Shown in pieces: positions 38,843-53,101 of a stretch of DNA of 64,000 bases; position 1 is the stretch's first letter; every line of letters begins with the position of its first letter. Origin of the DNA: Tetrahymena thermophila SB210. Its lineage: Eukaryota > Ciliophora > Oligohymenophorea > Hymenostomatida > Tetrahymenidae. Both the position numbers and the translations under genes were made by a program. The notes under the pieces were generated by a model. The model did not search any database. It was not told the origin of the DNA and saw only the letters and a list, made by a program, of their open reading frames with translations. The stretch spans positions 1-64,000 of the forward strand of contig NW_002476200.1 in assembly GCF_000189635.1 (NCBI RefSeq), read 5' to 3'.

Positions 38843-41800
38843 TCAAATATTTTGGATCTTTTTAAGCATAAATAGAATATTTTCATCTTATTACTTTTCT
38901 AGAGGAATGCAAGTCAATAGATATTTGACTGAATTTAAATGTAGAGTGATTATATTTTTTATTTTAATTGAAAGACCAAACCAAACAAAATACATAATAG
39001 ATCCTCCTAAGAATGTATAAATAAGCAAAAATAATTTTTATTCATCTATTTTATTGGTGAGAAAGTTTAGGCAAGAAGATACTATGCTTTTAAAATTTGT
39101 ATTAGGAATATTAAACCCTTGTGGAGTCATATATGGGTATTCGCTTGTGAGCGCATATTGAATTTACTGATTAATATCACTTTATTTTGTATTCATATTA
39201 TCAAAGCTTTACTATAAGTATTTACAGTAATGTATCAAAACAGCTAGAAATCCTTATTAAAATATTCTTTAGACGGGAGATTAATCAGAGCACTGAAGCT
39301 CTGATTTATATTCTGAACAAAGATCAGATTGTAATAACTATTAAAATTCTCTTTGTTCTGTATTATCTAAGAATGACGTATTCTAAATATAGTCATTAAT
39401 TTGAATTAAGAATTAGTTAAGATCTTAAATGCTACTTAAAAAATTATTTTTGACATCAATTTAATTTTAAATTGGAAATTAGTCATCTATTGACTAAATT
39501 AGATCGATTCTGAGAGCACTTTCACTGAGTGACAACATAGTTTAAAACTTTTATAAGTTTTATACATTATATTAATATAGTTCAAATCTTTATTAGATTT
39601 CTTTTTAGTACTTATAACTTACTCCTAAAGCGATAGATATGAAAGCAACATAGCTTAAGCAAAAGAGAAAAAATAACGAAAAATACAAAAAGGTTTTAAG
39701 GTGTGTTTAGACAAGCTAGCTAGAAATTAATTTTTGGTTGTTAATCTGATTTTTTCTTTTTTTCTCTTTTTGAGTAGAGGCGAAGGAGTTTGTTTTGTCA
39801 TATGAAAGTCTTAACTCATCTAATTTTTGTTTATGAGCGTTTAAGAAATTATAAGAAATCCATGATTTGTCATCGTTTAATATTTTATTTTGATATGACT
39901 AGAATTTATTAATTTAAGAATCGACTTCATCATAAGTAATCCTTGAGACAACTTGGAATATTACTTCTTAAAATTTATCAATTTTTCTGATTACTGGTAA
40001 AATAAGCACGAATAAAATAATAATTAAACCAAGGATTATGAATATTGAAATAATGAATGAATTGTTTATTTAGCTCATCAAGTAGCTTTAGTTTTATGTT
40101 ATCAGCTAAATCGCATTAGAACTTATTAAATTATTTTCCAATATGTTTGATAACAGAATGTATAAACTGTTTCTATAGCTCATTCCTTATTTTTAGGTTG
40201 CTTGATAGTTGTTCACTTCAATCATTGAATTCACATTTAAATACAAAAAATTTACTAAAGACAATTTGTTATCCTTTCCTTCCCTATATTTATTTTTCAA
40301 ACATTTTTTTATTCCATAAATGAAAAAAATATTAAATCAAAAAGAAAATAAATAAATAAATAAATAATTTGAAAAGAATAAAAGAAAATATCTAAATAAA
40401 TTACCCTAATGTATAAATATAAGTGTCAATTTATTCATTAACATCCGTATTTAACATTATAAATTTTAGATCCTCCATATACATTTAAATGAGATATTGA
40501 CATTGAGTTTCATTAACAGAATAAATCTAATCATATTATAATTTTGGTTAAATATTCAAATATTTTTCATATTTTAATATTTAAGTTAAACTAAATTAAG
40601 ATATTTATTCATAAAAAGATGAATATGTTTAGTTAATATTCAAATTATTTGAGAATGAGTCTTATTTGCTTAATAAATAGAGTAGAATTGCAGTAGAAAT
40701 AGAAGTAAATATCAACGAAGAACATCCTATTTATATAAAATAAATATATTAAAAATATAAAATCAATATCAATTAATTAATTTACCCAATAAAAAACGAC
40801 TTATTTATGAACCTATGGTCAGCTACTAAAAAATTATATTATTTATTATTTGATTTTCTTTAAATGTTTCCAAATTTGAGTTTGTTTCCTAAATCTGATT
40901 AAAATCATCTTAATTTTCATTATTTTCTGATTCGATTTTAGAAGTCTGTTAGTTATATTTTGACGAAACTGCTAAAGTTTATTACTGATTTATAAAGTGT
41001 TTTTAAACTGAGTTGAACTTTTTTTCTTTTTAAGACAGTTAAATTTAATGATTGTTAAACTTTTATTCTAAGGTTTCTTAATTTTTCATTAAAATGTCTT
41101 AAATACCTTCTTCATTTTATTTATCATCCTCATTGAGCTATTATTCACTCTATTAATCTTTCATTAAATAAAATGAGTTTTGATTTTCATTGTTATACAT
41201 TCTTTAGGAAGTTAAAATTTTACATTTGTTATTATCAATCTAATATTAGTAATCTGTTATCTAAGCTTACTCTGATGAAATTATTGAATTCTCAATGTGA
41301 TATTAATTACTAAATTTAGATTGGTTATATTGTATTTTTAAATCTTTATGAAATTATTTCTAAAAATCATCATTTTTTTATTTGACACTTTAATCATGAA
41401 TATTTTTGTTATTGCTGTTCATTGTTGATTATTTATTTTATTCTAATTAATAATCAAACTATGAATCTTAAGAATAATCATAGCTACATAAACTATTAGT
41501 TTTTTTAATTACATAAAGGTCTTTTTGATTCTTTGGAGTTGTAAAATTAGACTTTTATTAATATCCTTACGTTGTAACGTCTTATGACATCATCCTCAAA
41601 AAATTTAATTCTTCAAACCTTTACTTCTTAGAAATTTAACTATTTTTCTTTTAATTTTCATAGCCACCAAATTGTATATCTGACAATGTAAGCTCAAATA
41701 CATATTCTTCCAATACATTGTCTGTAAGCTTTCTAGTTCTTTTAATTGAATTTACAACCAAATTACCAAGTCCCTGAAACATAGTGTAGCAATTTATTTC

Positions 41801-44800
41801 TTACCATTTCTGTAAATATAAAATTAATAATTTATTTTAACACCATATTATCTCTCTATCACAAAATTTTTAAATGAGAAAAAATTGTTAAGAGGAAATA
41901 GTTTTAGAGGGATTTAATTTATAAAAATATTAAAATTTTTAAAAACCTATAAATAAATGAAAAAATATGATATTTAATAAATTACCTCGATATTTTCTTT
42001 ATAAAAATTAATAAATGAACTTACAAGCTAGATTTACTTTTCTAAAAATGAAAGTTAATTATCAGAACCTTTAGTTTAATTGGTATTTTTGTAATAATCA
42101 ATATTTATCATATTTTAAAGTAAAGAATTCTGATTAAATTCCAATAAATCTTAAAGTAAAAATAAATTCAGTTTTTTTTATCTGCAAAGCTATTATTTTT
42201 AGATTATAGGCTCAGTTTAATCCACTAATTTATTCAAATTTATCGATTTCAGAAATTTTAGTACTATTTTCGCTAATCGAGGCATAAGAATAAAAACATT
42301 CAAAGATTCTATGTGTTTCTTTAAGCTTATTTTCTCTTAATCTAAATCCTTTATGAGAAAATTTATTAAAAATAGAAATATTAGTATAAAAAATTACTTA
42401 TGTAGCAGTTTCTAACCCAAAAATATGATTAAAAAAGTTAACATTAAATCCTACTATCTCTCCAATTTAGTTAAATGTAATATATGAAGTATTTGAATCT
42501 AGTTTTAAAAGGACAGCATTCATTTACAAATCATCAGTTATTCCATAAACGAGAGTTAGCTATAGAGTGATTGGGACAAAGAATCCTTATTTATTTCTAC
42601 AAAATACTTGATGGTTTTCTTCTAAAAATTTGCTGTGTCCTCGAATAATAAAAGCATTTATAAGTTCATCGTGGACTTACGCAACATACTAAGGCATAAG
42701 TTATTTTATATGATTAATCGACTTAAACTCTTAAGAGCTAAAACCAAAAAATTTGGCAAGAAGATTATTATGACTATTTAATATTTTACCAAAATTTTAA
42801 GTAATACTTGCTTAAACAATCTAAATATGCCCTTTAATCAAATTAAGAGAATTTAATTCACTTTAAGACCTTTCCATATTCTAACTAATCAAGAAATTCA
42901 TTTCTTTTTACAATTTAAATGATCTTTTTATCTCTCCATGAGCTAGTATCCCAAATATTTATTATATCTTTTCAATAAAAATATAATTATTAAAATATAA
43001 AATAATCCTTATTAGCTTAGAATTTCATCAAATAATTTTTATATAATTAAATAATTTCAAAAATTTTTATTGAATGGCATCTTGCTATATTTGAATAATT
43101 AAGTTTGTTTTTAAATTATGAGGAAGGAAGGTGTCTAATTTAATATAAATTATATAAAATGATTTTATAAAATAAATAAATAAATTGATTGATTAATACC
43201 TTTAGTAAGATGAAGTTTCTCTAAATTTCCTTTTAATTTTTTAGTAGGTTAAGTTTATCGGATAACTAATTTTTAAACAATTAATATTGTTAAAATAACT
43301 TTATTGAAGATAATTTGATTTTTTCAAATGACATTTTTTATTGCTTTAAACTCTACAAGAAAACGATTTTTTATGAAATAAATTTTGAAGCCAGATTTAT
43401 GAACGCCGTTTCTACTTTTTCTGTTAAAACTATTTGTTGAATTGATAGAGCTAAATTATTATCTAAATCTTATTTGACTTTATCTAAGTAGAGTGATTTT
43501 TAAGTTTTTTGAATCATATTTTCAAGTTAATTTGAAAGTAAATGAGAAATCGCATTAAAAATAAAGCTATTATTTTCTTTATATTTTTTATTAAACAATC
43601 TTAATTCGCAATAAGCTCTAAGTGGATTATTTAAGACAGAAGAAACAAATGTGATATACTTCAGAAATACCGCTTCTCTTTTATCTTATATAGAAGTATA
43701 TCTAGGTTATTCTAACACTGATTAAAATATATTTTCTATCAAGTTATGAACAAACTATTTATCTATTTAATATTTATTATCTAATTACTCTTTGATCTTA
43801 CAAGCGCATTAGAAGTTAGTGCAAAACTTTTTATGGTTTTAAACTATTTCAAAGAATTAAATTTTTTCTTTGTAAGAATAATACGAATTACAATATTTTA
43901 AATGAAGTTCTTCCAAAATCACTTCAATTTTTCTATTAAAGCATCTATTTTAATATAGGAAAAATATAGCTGTAACCAATAAAAATTTAATTAAACTGGT
44001 AAAATTTAACATCAAAATAATTTAAAAGGGTAAATAACAGGCAGTATGCTTTTTTGCAATGTTTTAAAAAATAAGTTAGTTTTATTTTAAAAATATTTCT
44101 CACAAATAAACTTGAAATATTTAATACTTGATATTTATAAATATATTAACTTAAAAAATAAATTTAGAAAACTTTTATCTTTATGTTATTAAATAAAATT
44201 AGATTTTTGTTAAGAAAAAGTAAATAAAATTTAAAAATAAAAATCATAAATTTTTTATTTTTAGTTTATCCTAAATAAAAATTGTTAGAATTATTTTTTA
44301 ATTTCCTAAAATTTTTATTTTTTCTTTATTTCTTTCTAGTATAATCAATTATCTATTTACTAATAAAGAGAAAGAGATAAAATTTATTACATATGTTCTT
44401 CTGAGAGAGCAAAGACCTTTCCTTAATAAAGTAAATATGCTTTTGTTTGTCTTAAGCAGTAAAAAATTAGGGGCGCAGAGAAGCACAGAAAATAAAAGAA
44501 CTCTTAATTAACTTTACAATTCACAAAATAGTAGCATGCAAAAATAAAATGAGAACTAAAAAAGAAGCTTGCTTTTATTTGCTTGCATGACATTTCTAGG
44601 CTGGATATCTGATTATTAAATATTTCTTCTGTTATTAATGCAAAGCCGCATATCAGACCTGAAATATTTGAGAGAATGCCGAAGTTAATTTCAGAAAAGT
44701 ACTCAATTTGAATGATTAATAAAAAGACTTAGGTAATAATTTGAAGAAAAGAAAATTTAGATGAAATGAAATTGTCCTCTCCAAATTTATAGTTAACAAG

Positions 44801-45415
44801 TATTAATTTAATAAAAATATAAAAGCACTGAAGCGCAATTAAAGCAACATAAGAAAATATATCTAACAGCTTATTTTAATAATAAGAATAATATTAGAGC
44901 TCAGAAGTCATATTCTAGGAATATTATTTAGAGGTAATTATTTCCAAAAATATTTCAGAGAGAGGAATTAGCAGTACCCATTAATAAATAATAAAAAATA
45001 TTATTATTTATTTATTAATGCGCTTGATTAGCTTTCTATAGTATTTATATGTTTAAATGTGATTGTGTACCATGTTATTAAGCACAACTAAATAAATAAC
45101 TATTAGAAGTAGAGCTATTATTATTCCTACTAATAAAATAAAGACAAGAGTATTTTCACCTTATTTGCTAAATAAAGGGAATAATTTTGCAAATTAGCTC
45201 CAATATGCAAATAATTTTAACTTTGGATCAACAACTTGAGTTTATTTAATAGAATTTAAAAATAAATAACTGCACATTTATAGAGTGTTGATCAGAATCA
45301 AAACGTTCTATCCTCTTAAATCTACTTTTAAGTTAATCTTTTCTTCAGCTATTATTAATGCAGTTTTATATAGTTTCTAAAAATATTTTGAGAAACTTTA
45401 TGTAAGTTTTGACAT
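38843..45415 (-). CDS. Large multi-TM PAS-domain protein of the ciliate TmcB/TmcC-like type
   Basis: Starts at 45415 (MSKLTQSFSKYFQKL) and ends with TGA at 38843-38845. Exons were identified but not all borders resolved. The N-terminal block (45415 to about 44395) is rich in TM helices (for example LVFILLVGIIIALLLIVIYL). After an AT-rich interval (about 44020-44390, probably an intron) come a Cys-rich stretch (KFCTNFQCACKIKEQ) and helices. A 232-bp intron (42968-43199) precedes the PAS region (about 42400-42967), with LIKGHIQIVQASITQNFGKI and MPQYVAQVHDELINAF followed by FCRNKQGFFVPITLQL. The C-terminal block (40090-38843) has further TMs (FLYFSLFFLFCLSYVAFISI) and ends in LLTCIPLEKQ, like other ciliate PAS/TM proteins. 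PAS domains sense small ligands, redox state or light; no output domain is visible. The TmcB/TmcC comparison is from memory of domain order. Confidence 0.7.
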
Positions 45416-46645
45416 ATTCTAACTAATTTGAAGGTATTTACAATAAATTTTAAAGAGCTTTATCAAAATTTTGAATCAATATTCTCTTTAAATTTTAGTT
45501 CGCCTATTGTAAATTTTCCTATTTTTGGTTTATTGATTATTTCTTTTTTATATGTTTATTGTTAGCTTGTTTAAATAAGTAATTAATTACCTTTCTACTA
45601 AAGTAAATTTATTATTATCTATAATAAGTAATTGATGATCTTGCAATTAATTAATTAAATAATTACATTTCAATTAAATTATTCTTTTCTTTTGCCTAAG
45701 CATGTTTGGATTTTATTTAATTGTTAAATGAAGTTATTTCAAAAACATTTGTTATTTTTTTGTTATTTTTCTTATCAAATTCAACATTCCTCATTCATCA
45801 TATGCATTTTTTCATTTTATTTTTACTACAAAATTTTAATGATTATTTTATAACGAATAAAAGTTTCAAAAAATTATTTTTTCAATTAAGACATTTATTT
45901 TTTCTACATAATTGTTAATATTTATTTATCCAACAAAATTATTTTGACTCTAAATAAATACATCAAAAAGGATGGATGATATAAAAGACAAAAATATATT
46001 AATTTTAAGCATTAAAAACAAACTTTTTTGAATTTTTTTAGTTTTACATTTCTTTATTAAATAAAATATTTTTTTTTCAATATCAATTTATCTATAGTTT
46101 TAACAAAATAATTTTTGCTTAGTGCACAAATTTAAAAACTAAATATTAATTACTATTTTTGTTAATTTTTTCTTTTAAGGATTAATCTTGATACTTGATG
46201 AAAAGAAACAAAATTAAAATAAAGAGTGTATTTATAATAATGTTGAACATTTTTTGAAGAAAAGAAACAACTAAATAAAATAATTCTTATCAAATATTAT
46301 CAAAGCACAATTTAATAACCTGTCTTAATTTAATTTAATCAACTATTTAATACTCTATATTTTTTATAAGATTTATTATTTTATCTATGTATGAGAACAT
46401 TTTACAAAAAAGAAATGAAAAATTCAGTTATTAACTCTTATTATAGTTTAATAATTTATTAACAAAAAAATAATTAAATTAATTATACTTCTTGCACAAT
46501 ATTTGAAGTATTTATTTAGTAAATATTTGTTTTATTCGAATTTATGAATGAATTTAATTAATTGGTTAAAAGTGTTGTTTGTTTTTTAGATATTATTGAA
46601 ATTTGTAAATTTATTAATTTATTCAACCTATTTTTTATATTTACA
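45416..46645. other. Divergent promoter region, no gene seen
   Basis: AT-rich region between the starts of the PAS protein gene (minus) and the coiled-coil gene (plus). No RNA gene or other frame recognised. Confidence 0.6.
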
Positions 46646-49600
46646 ATGAGCAATTTAATAAAGAGTTAACTAGTAAACAACAATGAAAGTGAACATATTT
46701 AGGATTTGTAGCTAAACTTCAATTCAAAAAATTAAGATCCTGTGTAGAAGACAACTGAATATGCATCATATGATTATGAAAAAGAAGAATAATAATAGGA
46801 ATTATCTGTTGAATATGTATAAAAACAGATAATTTAGTAGCTATTAATGAAAAGCAAATAAAGTTTGTCTAAAAAAAATATAGAAGTAAATAAATACAAC
46901 AATCTTTGCTCCTTTAAAGTATACCAAAAATATTTAGCAAATTTAAAGAGTAAAAAAAGAAAGAGAGGATAGAGCTTATTGGGCATATATCTGCAACGAT
47001 CAGTAATATTTGACAAACCTTTATAATTAGTTTATAGCATCACAAAATATAAAAGAAGTAAATATTGTCTTTGCAAAATTGTGTTTTTTTAAAGTAAATA
47101 AATACTTAAAATAAAAGGAAGTTACTGATTATGTTTGCGAAAGGGAAGATAGAATATTATCAGAATTAATGAATGGATTTCTCAAATGTGAAAAGAAAGT
47201 ATTATTGATTTTCTTTAAAATTGCTTATGTTAAAAAAATTAATATTAGCTAGCTATCAATAAGAAAGATATGTTCGGAGACTAATATATTTAAGATAAAA
47301 GCCCAGAAAAGTCAATTGAAAAACACAAAATAAGTCATTCTATTTTCTAAAGTATATTTATTCAAAGGTTTATTTTCAAAATATTTTTATTTAAAATGAT
47401 TTTATGATCAATTAATTTATCTTGATATCTATCAAAGATATAAATAATTAATTTATTAACTTATTAACACAATAAACAAAAGCTTAAATTGATATCTAAT
47501 GCTTAAATGGAAAATCTGAAAAAAGAATTACGTTAGAATCAAGTTAAGTATTAAATGATAATGTTTCACACAGTCAACAGTCTAAACAAGAGCATAGAAA
47601 TCAACAAAGTAGAAAGATATATGTAGAAAATAGCCCATAGAAACAAAATGAAGTTTTCAAATTTATAAATAAACTTCATGAAGAAAAGCAGCAGAGACTT
47701 GAGAGAATAAATAAAAGAAAGTAAAAGTAGGAATTAATTTAAAAGCAAACTGAATTCGAAGAACTTGAAAAACTATAAAAAATAAGAGAGGAAAAAAGGG
47801 AAGAGTTTAAAAAGAAATTAGAAAAACATAACATATAATTGAAAGAAAGACAAGCAAAAAGAAGAGAAAGTGATAGATAATTTAAAGAATTTTATAAAGA
47901 ATATTAGCAACAAAAACCTCTTTATACACAAATGGAAGAAGAATTTGAAGAAAGAGAAAAATTGTATCATAAAGTTTAAGAAGTAGTAATACTTTAACAA
48001 ATAAAAGAACAAAGAAAACCTATCGAAAGATAAAATCTACTTTTAAATCAAAGTAATCATTAATAAAGCCAAAATTCTTACTAAAAAGCTAAATCATCAA
48101 AATATATTTCACACTCTGTCAATAAAAGCTAGCATATTTCCATTAAAAATTAAGGTAAAAAATCTAAATATTTTTAAAATTAAACATTCTTTTATTATCT
48201 TAAACTTCATATTAAACTTTAAAGAAATCTTAAATCTTATATACCACCTATCTTTATTTATTAAATCAACATCTTTCTTTAAGAATAAATACCAGATGAT
48301 ATTTTTAAATTTTTTTTTAATATTGGGGGTTAATATAATTTGGAGTGAATTAATGAGAACTTACAGTTTATATTAAATAGAAATTCATGATTTAATTGTC
48401 AAATTTATTTTAGATGTTGTAGAGAATTAATAATGATTGGGTAGTTAATTTGATAATTAAATATTTAATTACATTATTTATATAGACAGTAAAAATAGTA
48501 ATGATGATGATAGGAGTTACAATATTGAAAGTAACTCTTCAAATGTGACTCCAAAACGAAATGTACAAAAAGAGAAAATATATTCAAATATGGTTAGAGA
48601 AATGTATGCTCCAAAGATAAACTACTAAAAGTAAATAGAATTGAATTAATAGAGGGAATAAATCAATAAGTTTCAGAATGAAAAGAAATTTAGATAGTGG
48701 AAGGTGATAAAGTAAAATTAAAATATTGATCAAACTGCTTTAGAAAGTAATTTAAATTCTTCATATGAAACTCACACCAATCAAAATTCAGTATAATTCA
48801 ATAAATCTGTTGATTTTATTGAAAGTAAAGAATCTTACATGTTTGATAAAAATAACTAATAAAACAATAAGCCAAATTAGAAAGATAAAATTAGAAGTGC
48901 TTCTACAAATACTTATAATAAAAGATATAATATTCAAAACACTTAAACGAATAAATAACTCTCATCTAATTAAATGAATAACAACTAACCCAATATTATT
49001 GTAAATAATAACCAAATTTTGAATCCAAGGTCAATTAAACAATCCTCTCGAGATGATATTGCAAACATGTAGATTTTAAAAAGATAAAATAATTTAGCTC
49101 CTATAGACTTAAAGTAAAGCCACAGATAAATTCAATCATAAAATTCTATTGAAACAATCAGAACTAGCAAGAAACAGTCTGTAAGAAATTAACAATATTC
49201 AGTTGATTTAAGTCATAAATAGAATATTTAGAATAAACAAGATTAAATCAATAGAAATGAATTAAGTTAAAACTAAAAAAATGATTTTTTAAAAGTAAGC
49301 AATGAAAAGTTAAAAAAGTAGTAAAACACAAACAAATCTAATTAAAATATAAAATAATACTATGTAGATAATCATTCAAAAAATAAATAAAACTAATCTG
49401 TTGACTCTCTTGTTAATATTTAAACAGATTCTTAATTATTCTAAAAAGAATTTCACAATTCAAAATTGTTTGATAATAAAAACATTTCAAAAAAGTAGCA
49501 AACTCCTTTAAAGTAAATTTCAAGCAAATAAAATTAATTTAATTATGACTAAAAAGGTGAACATTTTTTAATTCATATTATGAATAATAACTAAAATCTT

Positions 49601-50230
49601 ACTCCTGAAAAAATGAATTCAACCAAATAAAAAGAATAATATCTAGCCTATAATAAAATTGATAATTAAAAATCAACAAAATTAAATATAAACAATTCAA
49701 ACGAAAAAAGCTCATTTGAGAATTTTAATATTTATGGTGAAGATGACTAAAAAGTAATTGATTATCTTCAAGAATTAGAGATGAGGAAGTTAGGAAATAG
49801 TTATTTGCAGTATTCACGAAAGTAAATAAATAAGAAAAAGATAATTACTCCACTTGAGACTGCTTAAGAAACTCCTTAAAAACACTCTAAAAATTTAATT
49901 GCTTAAAGTAATCCAGTGAGTCCTATCATTCAAGAAAAAATAAAATATGCAAACTATTTAGTTCATTCTAACAATAACAATAAAATCAATGATTGGTAAA
50001 AAGACATCAACAACTAAAAACTGAGCAAAGAAGAACAACTAAACAAAGTAATTATAAAAACAAAAAACATAGATAAAAAAGCATCACAAATAGAAAGTAT
50101 TTTAAGAAACAACAAAAACCAATTCAACAATGACGAATATTTAGAACAAAAATAACAACTTGATCAACATTATATCCAATCTATTTAAGCTAAACTTGCA
50201 CTTTTAAATAAATTTTCCAATGTAAACTGA
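46646..50230 (+). CDS. Q/N-rich coiled-coil protein of unknown function (1011 aa)
   Basis: Five exons: 46646-47057, 47095-47198, 47249-47351, 47483-48154 and 48486-50230, totalling 1012 codons to TGA. Junctions are GT-AG and phase-consistent, but the first intron is only 37 bp and should be confirmed. The middle (exon 4) is a long charged coiled coil rich in Glu/Lys/Arg/Gln (for example LERINKRKQKQELIQKQ), then PLYTQMEEEFEEREKLYHKV. Exon 5 is low-complexity Asn/Gln/Ser with scattered basic motifs and a final short coil ending KFSNVN. No TM, signal peptide or enzyme motif. The style is common among basal-body and axonemal accessory proteins, but no specific family was recognised, so function is left open. 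Confidence 0.7.
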
Positions 50231-51099
50231 TTATTAACAAATTATAAATTGTAAATAAAAAATATTAATTGTGTTTATTATAATTTAATTAATGTTTATA
50301 CTTTAATGTAAATAAAAGTAAATCTATCACAAATGTAATTTTTTAGAATTAATAAAAAACAAAAATCCATAAAAATTAATCCTATTTTAATTTAATTTAA
50401 AAAATCAAAATAATCTAAAATTAAATGAAAAAGTTATAAAATAAATATTTTATTATTAATTAAGTAAATCTAAATGGAAAATAAAAGAATAATTATTAAT
50501 ATATTTTTATTTGCATATTTTTGTCTTAGTTTTAATTAATTAAATAAAATAATATTCTGAATTTGAAAATATTTATTTTAATATGAAATGATAAAATTAA
50601 ATTAAATTAATTACTAAAAAATAAAATAAATTAAATAAATACTCATGCATTTTCATATTTCAGTAGAAGTAACTTGAAGATATTGCATGTAAAATTAGAT
50701 AAAATAAATAAATAAAAAATGTGCAAATATTTAATGCAAAGATATAAAATAAATAAATAAATATTTAGATATTCTTATTATTTTTCAAATTCAATGCATT
50801 TAACAAATAAATGAAAAATTATTTATTTAGTTATTTAGTTAGTAGAATAATTAATAAATGAATGCCTTTTAAGGTGGTTGATTAATAGAAGTTTTAGCAT
50901 AACTATTAGATATTTGTTTTAACTTCACAAGAAATGTGCAAATGAATGAATGAAAGTTAAATATGATTTGATTAAAAAATACGAAAAATAGAAAAGGCCA
51001 AAAAAAGTAATTAAATTAAATTAATTTTTTATCAATATTATTTGAATAAATTATCAAAGATACTATCTATTATTAATTCAATAAAACCTGAATCTAAAA
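50231..51099. other. Intergenic, AT-rich, no gene seen
   Basis: Between two genes in the same direction; contains AAAT-type tetranucleotide runs (about 50700-50765). It should contain the promoter of the Pol5-like gene. Confidence 0.6.
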
Positions 51100-53101
51100 A
51101 TGGCTCCAATAAATCCCAACAAATAGCATAAAAAGTAGCGTATTTTCAACTAGAAATAAAAATCCTAAAAAAAGGATAATAAGAACTTTGCCAATAAATA
51201 GAAGAAGATGGCTGAGTTGAAGCATAAAGAAGAGGGGTTCTAAGATGAAGTAGAATCTAATGTAGAAGAGAAGCCATAACAATAAATTAAAAAATAAGCT
51301 TCCGTAGAAAAGGTTGGCTAAAAGAAGATTTCAAAATAAAAACAAGATCAAAAGGCTAAGCTATAAAACAAAAAAGATAACAACAAGTAGGCTGTCTCAA
51401 AGCAAGATAACAAGAAATAAAAGGACTAAAAGATTAAAAAATAAAAGGAGAAAGAACAAAGTGATGATGAAGATAGCAGCGACATTGAAATCGAAGATGA
51501 AGAACTTTTTGATCAAGAAGCTCTCGAAAATCAAAACGAAATGCTTGGTAATTTAGCTCAAATGAAAAAATCTTCAACCAAGAAGAGCAAAGTAAATAAT
51601 TTTTAAAATCAACAAAGTATAAAATTATATTAAAATCATCAATTTATTATCAAAACAGAAAGAAAAGGAAAGAAAGGTCACTGAATTCAAGTTCAGAGTC
51701 CTCGACATGCTTGAAATTTTTATTAAAAAAACAAAGAACCCTCAAATATTTATCCAATCTCTTGCTCAATTGTTCTAAACAGTCAAGGATAACGCTAACG
51801 ATAAGGAAAAGCAATCTTTTGTTGAAAAGTAATAAATAAATAAATTAATTATATAGGCTAATTTAAACAATATCAGTCATGGTTGAAATAATTAAATCAA
51901 CACATACAAATATTATAATAAAAATGGAATTGCTTTATAAAAATAAAAAGATATATCTTGTTATTTTTAATAAAACAATGAGTATCATTTCTTATAAATT
52001 GATTTGTTTTTCAGCTAAAAGAAGGATATTAATTACAAAGTTAAAATGCTTGCTTATAGATATTCCATTTTATATAAATTTTATTAGCTTTTAAAAACTA
52101 TTTAATTGATCAATTTGATAAGAAGTATATTTGAGAAAGGATTGATATCTTTTTTGCAATGCTTAGATTAGAAATTTTAATGCTTTTAAATAATTAATTA
52201 TTGAATATTTTAATTAGGATTTGCCAAATCGTAAGAAAGTTTTTCGAAAGACACGTTAAAATGCTTCCTGAATATAGAGATAACATAGAAGAATGCTTCA
52301 CTGAAGTCGTTAAAGTTTTAGCTAAGTAAATAAAGTTATTTATTGTCATATTTTCTTATGAATTTTGAAATAATTATTAGACAACCTAAGAAGAGCATCA
52401 ACTCTGCTTTAACTTTTGCAGCCATAAGTTTGTTTAAAATTAGATTACAAATGAATTTAGGAGATATTTCTGTTTTGGTATCAACCATTGAAAAAGTAAA
52501 CAATAATAAATAAAAAAATTTATTTATTTATAATTGAATAAAATCTTTTAAATTTTATAGGCACTTGAAAAATCAGCATTAAAGAAAGAAATTAGTTACA
52601 GCGAAGAATTTTATAAAGAAATAATTAGAAATTCTCAAGAAATCGCTTTTAAGTTACTTCCTAGCTTGTTAAAATATGCCCTTCTCAATAAAGACGGTGG
52701 TGCAAAGGATAAAAATAGATAATTTGTAAATAAGCATTTTGAAAAAAATATTATTATTAACCAATTTTAATTTAATATAGATTCTTAGTATATTAAACTA
52801 CACAATTAGAAATTCATAAGTTTAAGAATTAATTAAGAAGGATTCTGCTGATTTTGTTGCCAGTATATCCAATTTAATCTCTGTTTTCGACTCATAAAGT
52901 GAAATATAAAAGAAGAAAATCTCTGTTTTAAATAAATATATTGAAATATTTGCCGGTTTTGCTAGCATCCTTAAAGATTGTAAAACTAACAAAAAGGAAG
53001 AATTATAAAATAAGCTTAAAGAATCTTTATCTAAGTGGCCTGAAAACGACCACAATTTAAAGAATATTCAAAAGAAATTTTTAGAAAAATTCACTTTCTG
53101 A
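51100..53101 (+). CDS. Pol5/MYBBP1A C-terminal-like nucleolar protein (456 aa)
   Basis: Six exons: 51100-51591, 51659-51828, 52218-52325, 52381-52495, 52561-52725 and 52781-53101. All introns are GT-AG and phases agree, giving 457 codons to TGA. Residues 1-120 are Lys/Gln-rich and basic, like nucleolar localisation regions. Residues 121-136 are acidic (SDDEDSSDIEIEDEEL). Then comes EFKFRVLDMLEIFIKKTKNP (about 173-192) and an all-helical C terminus. In Pol5/MYBBP1A proteins an acidic linker followed by an FR.RVLDL.E.FIK helix begins the C-terminal ARM-like half; they act in the nucleolus in ribosome biogenesis. Here the usual long N-terminal half is absent, so this is a minimal or split relative. 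Assignment rests on motif order, not a search. Confidence 0.5.

Noticed and set aside
39283..39358. Two short stem-loops with 9-bp arms (39283-39291/39298-39306 and 39315-39323/39350-39358) that could suggest a structured RNA
   Set aside because: They lie inside the open C-terminal coding frame of the PAS membrane protein; no flanking RNA-gene signals were seen.
38834..39399. Plus-strand frames that could be short membrane proteins
   Set aside because: They overlap the C-terminal exon of the minus-strand PAS protein, which has better codon structure and an expected family-like ending.
51314..51556. Plus-strand Lys/Arg-rich 80-residue frame
   Set aside because: Shadow of the Lys/Gln-rich first exon of the Pol5-like gene in another frame.
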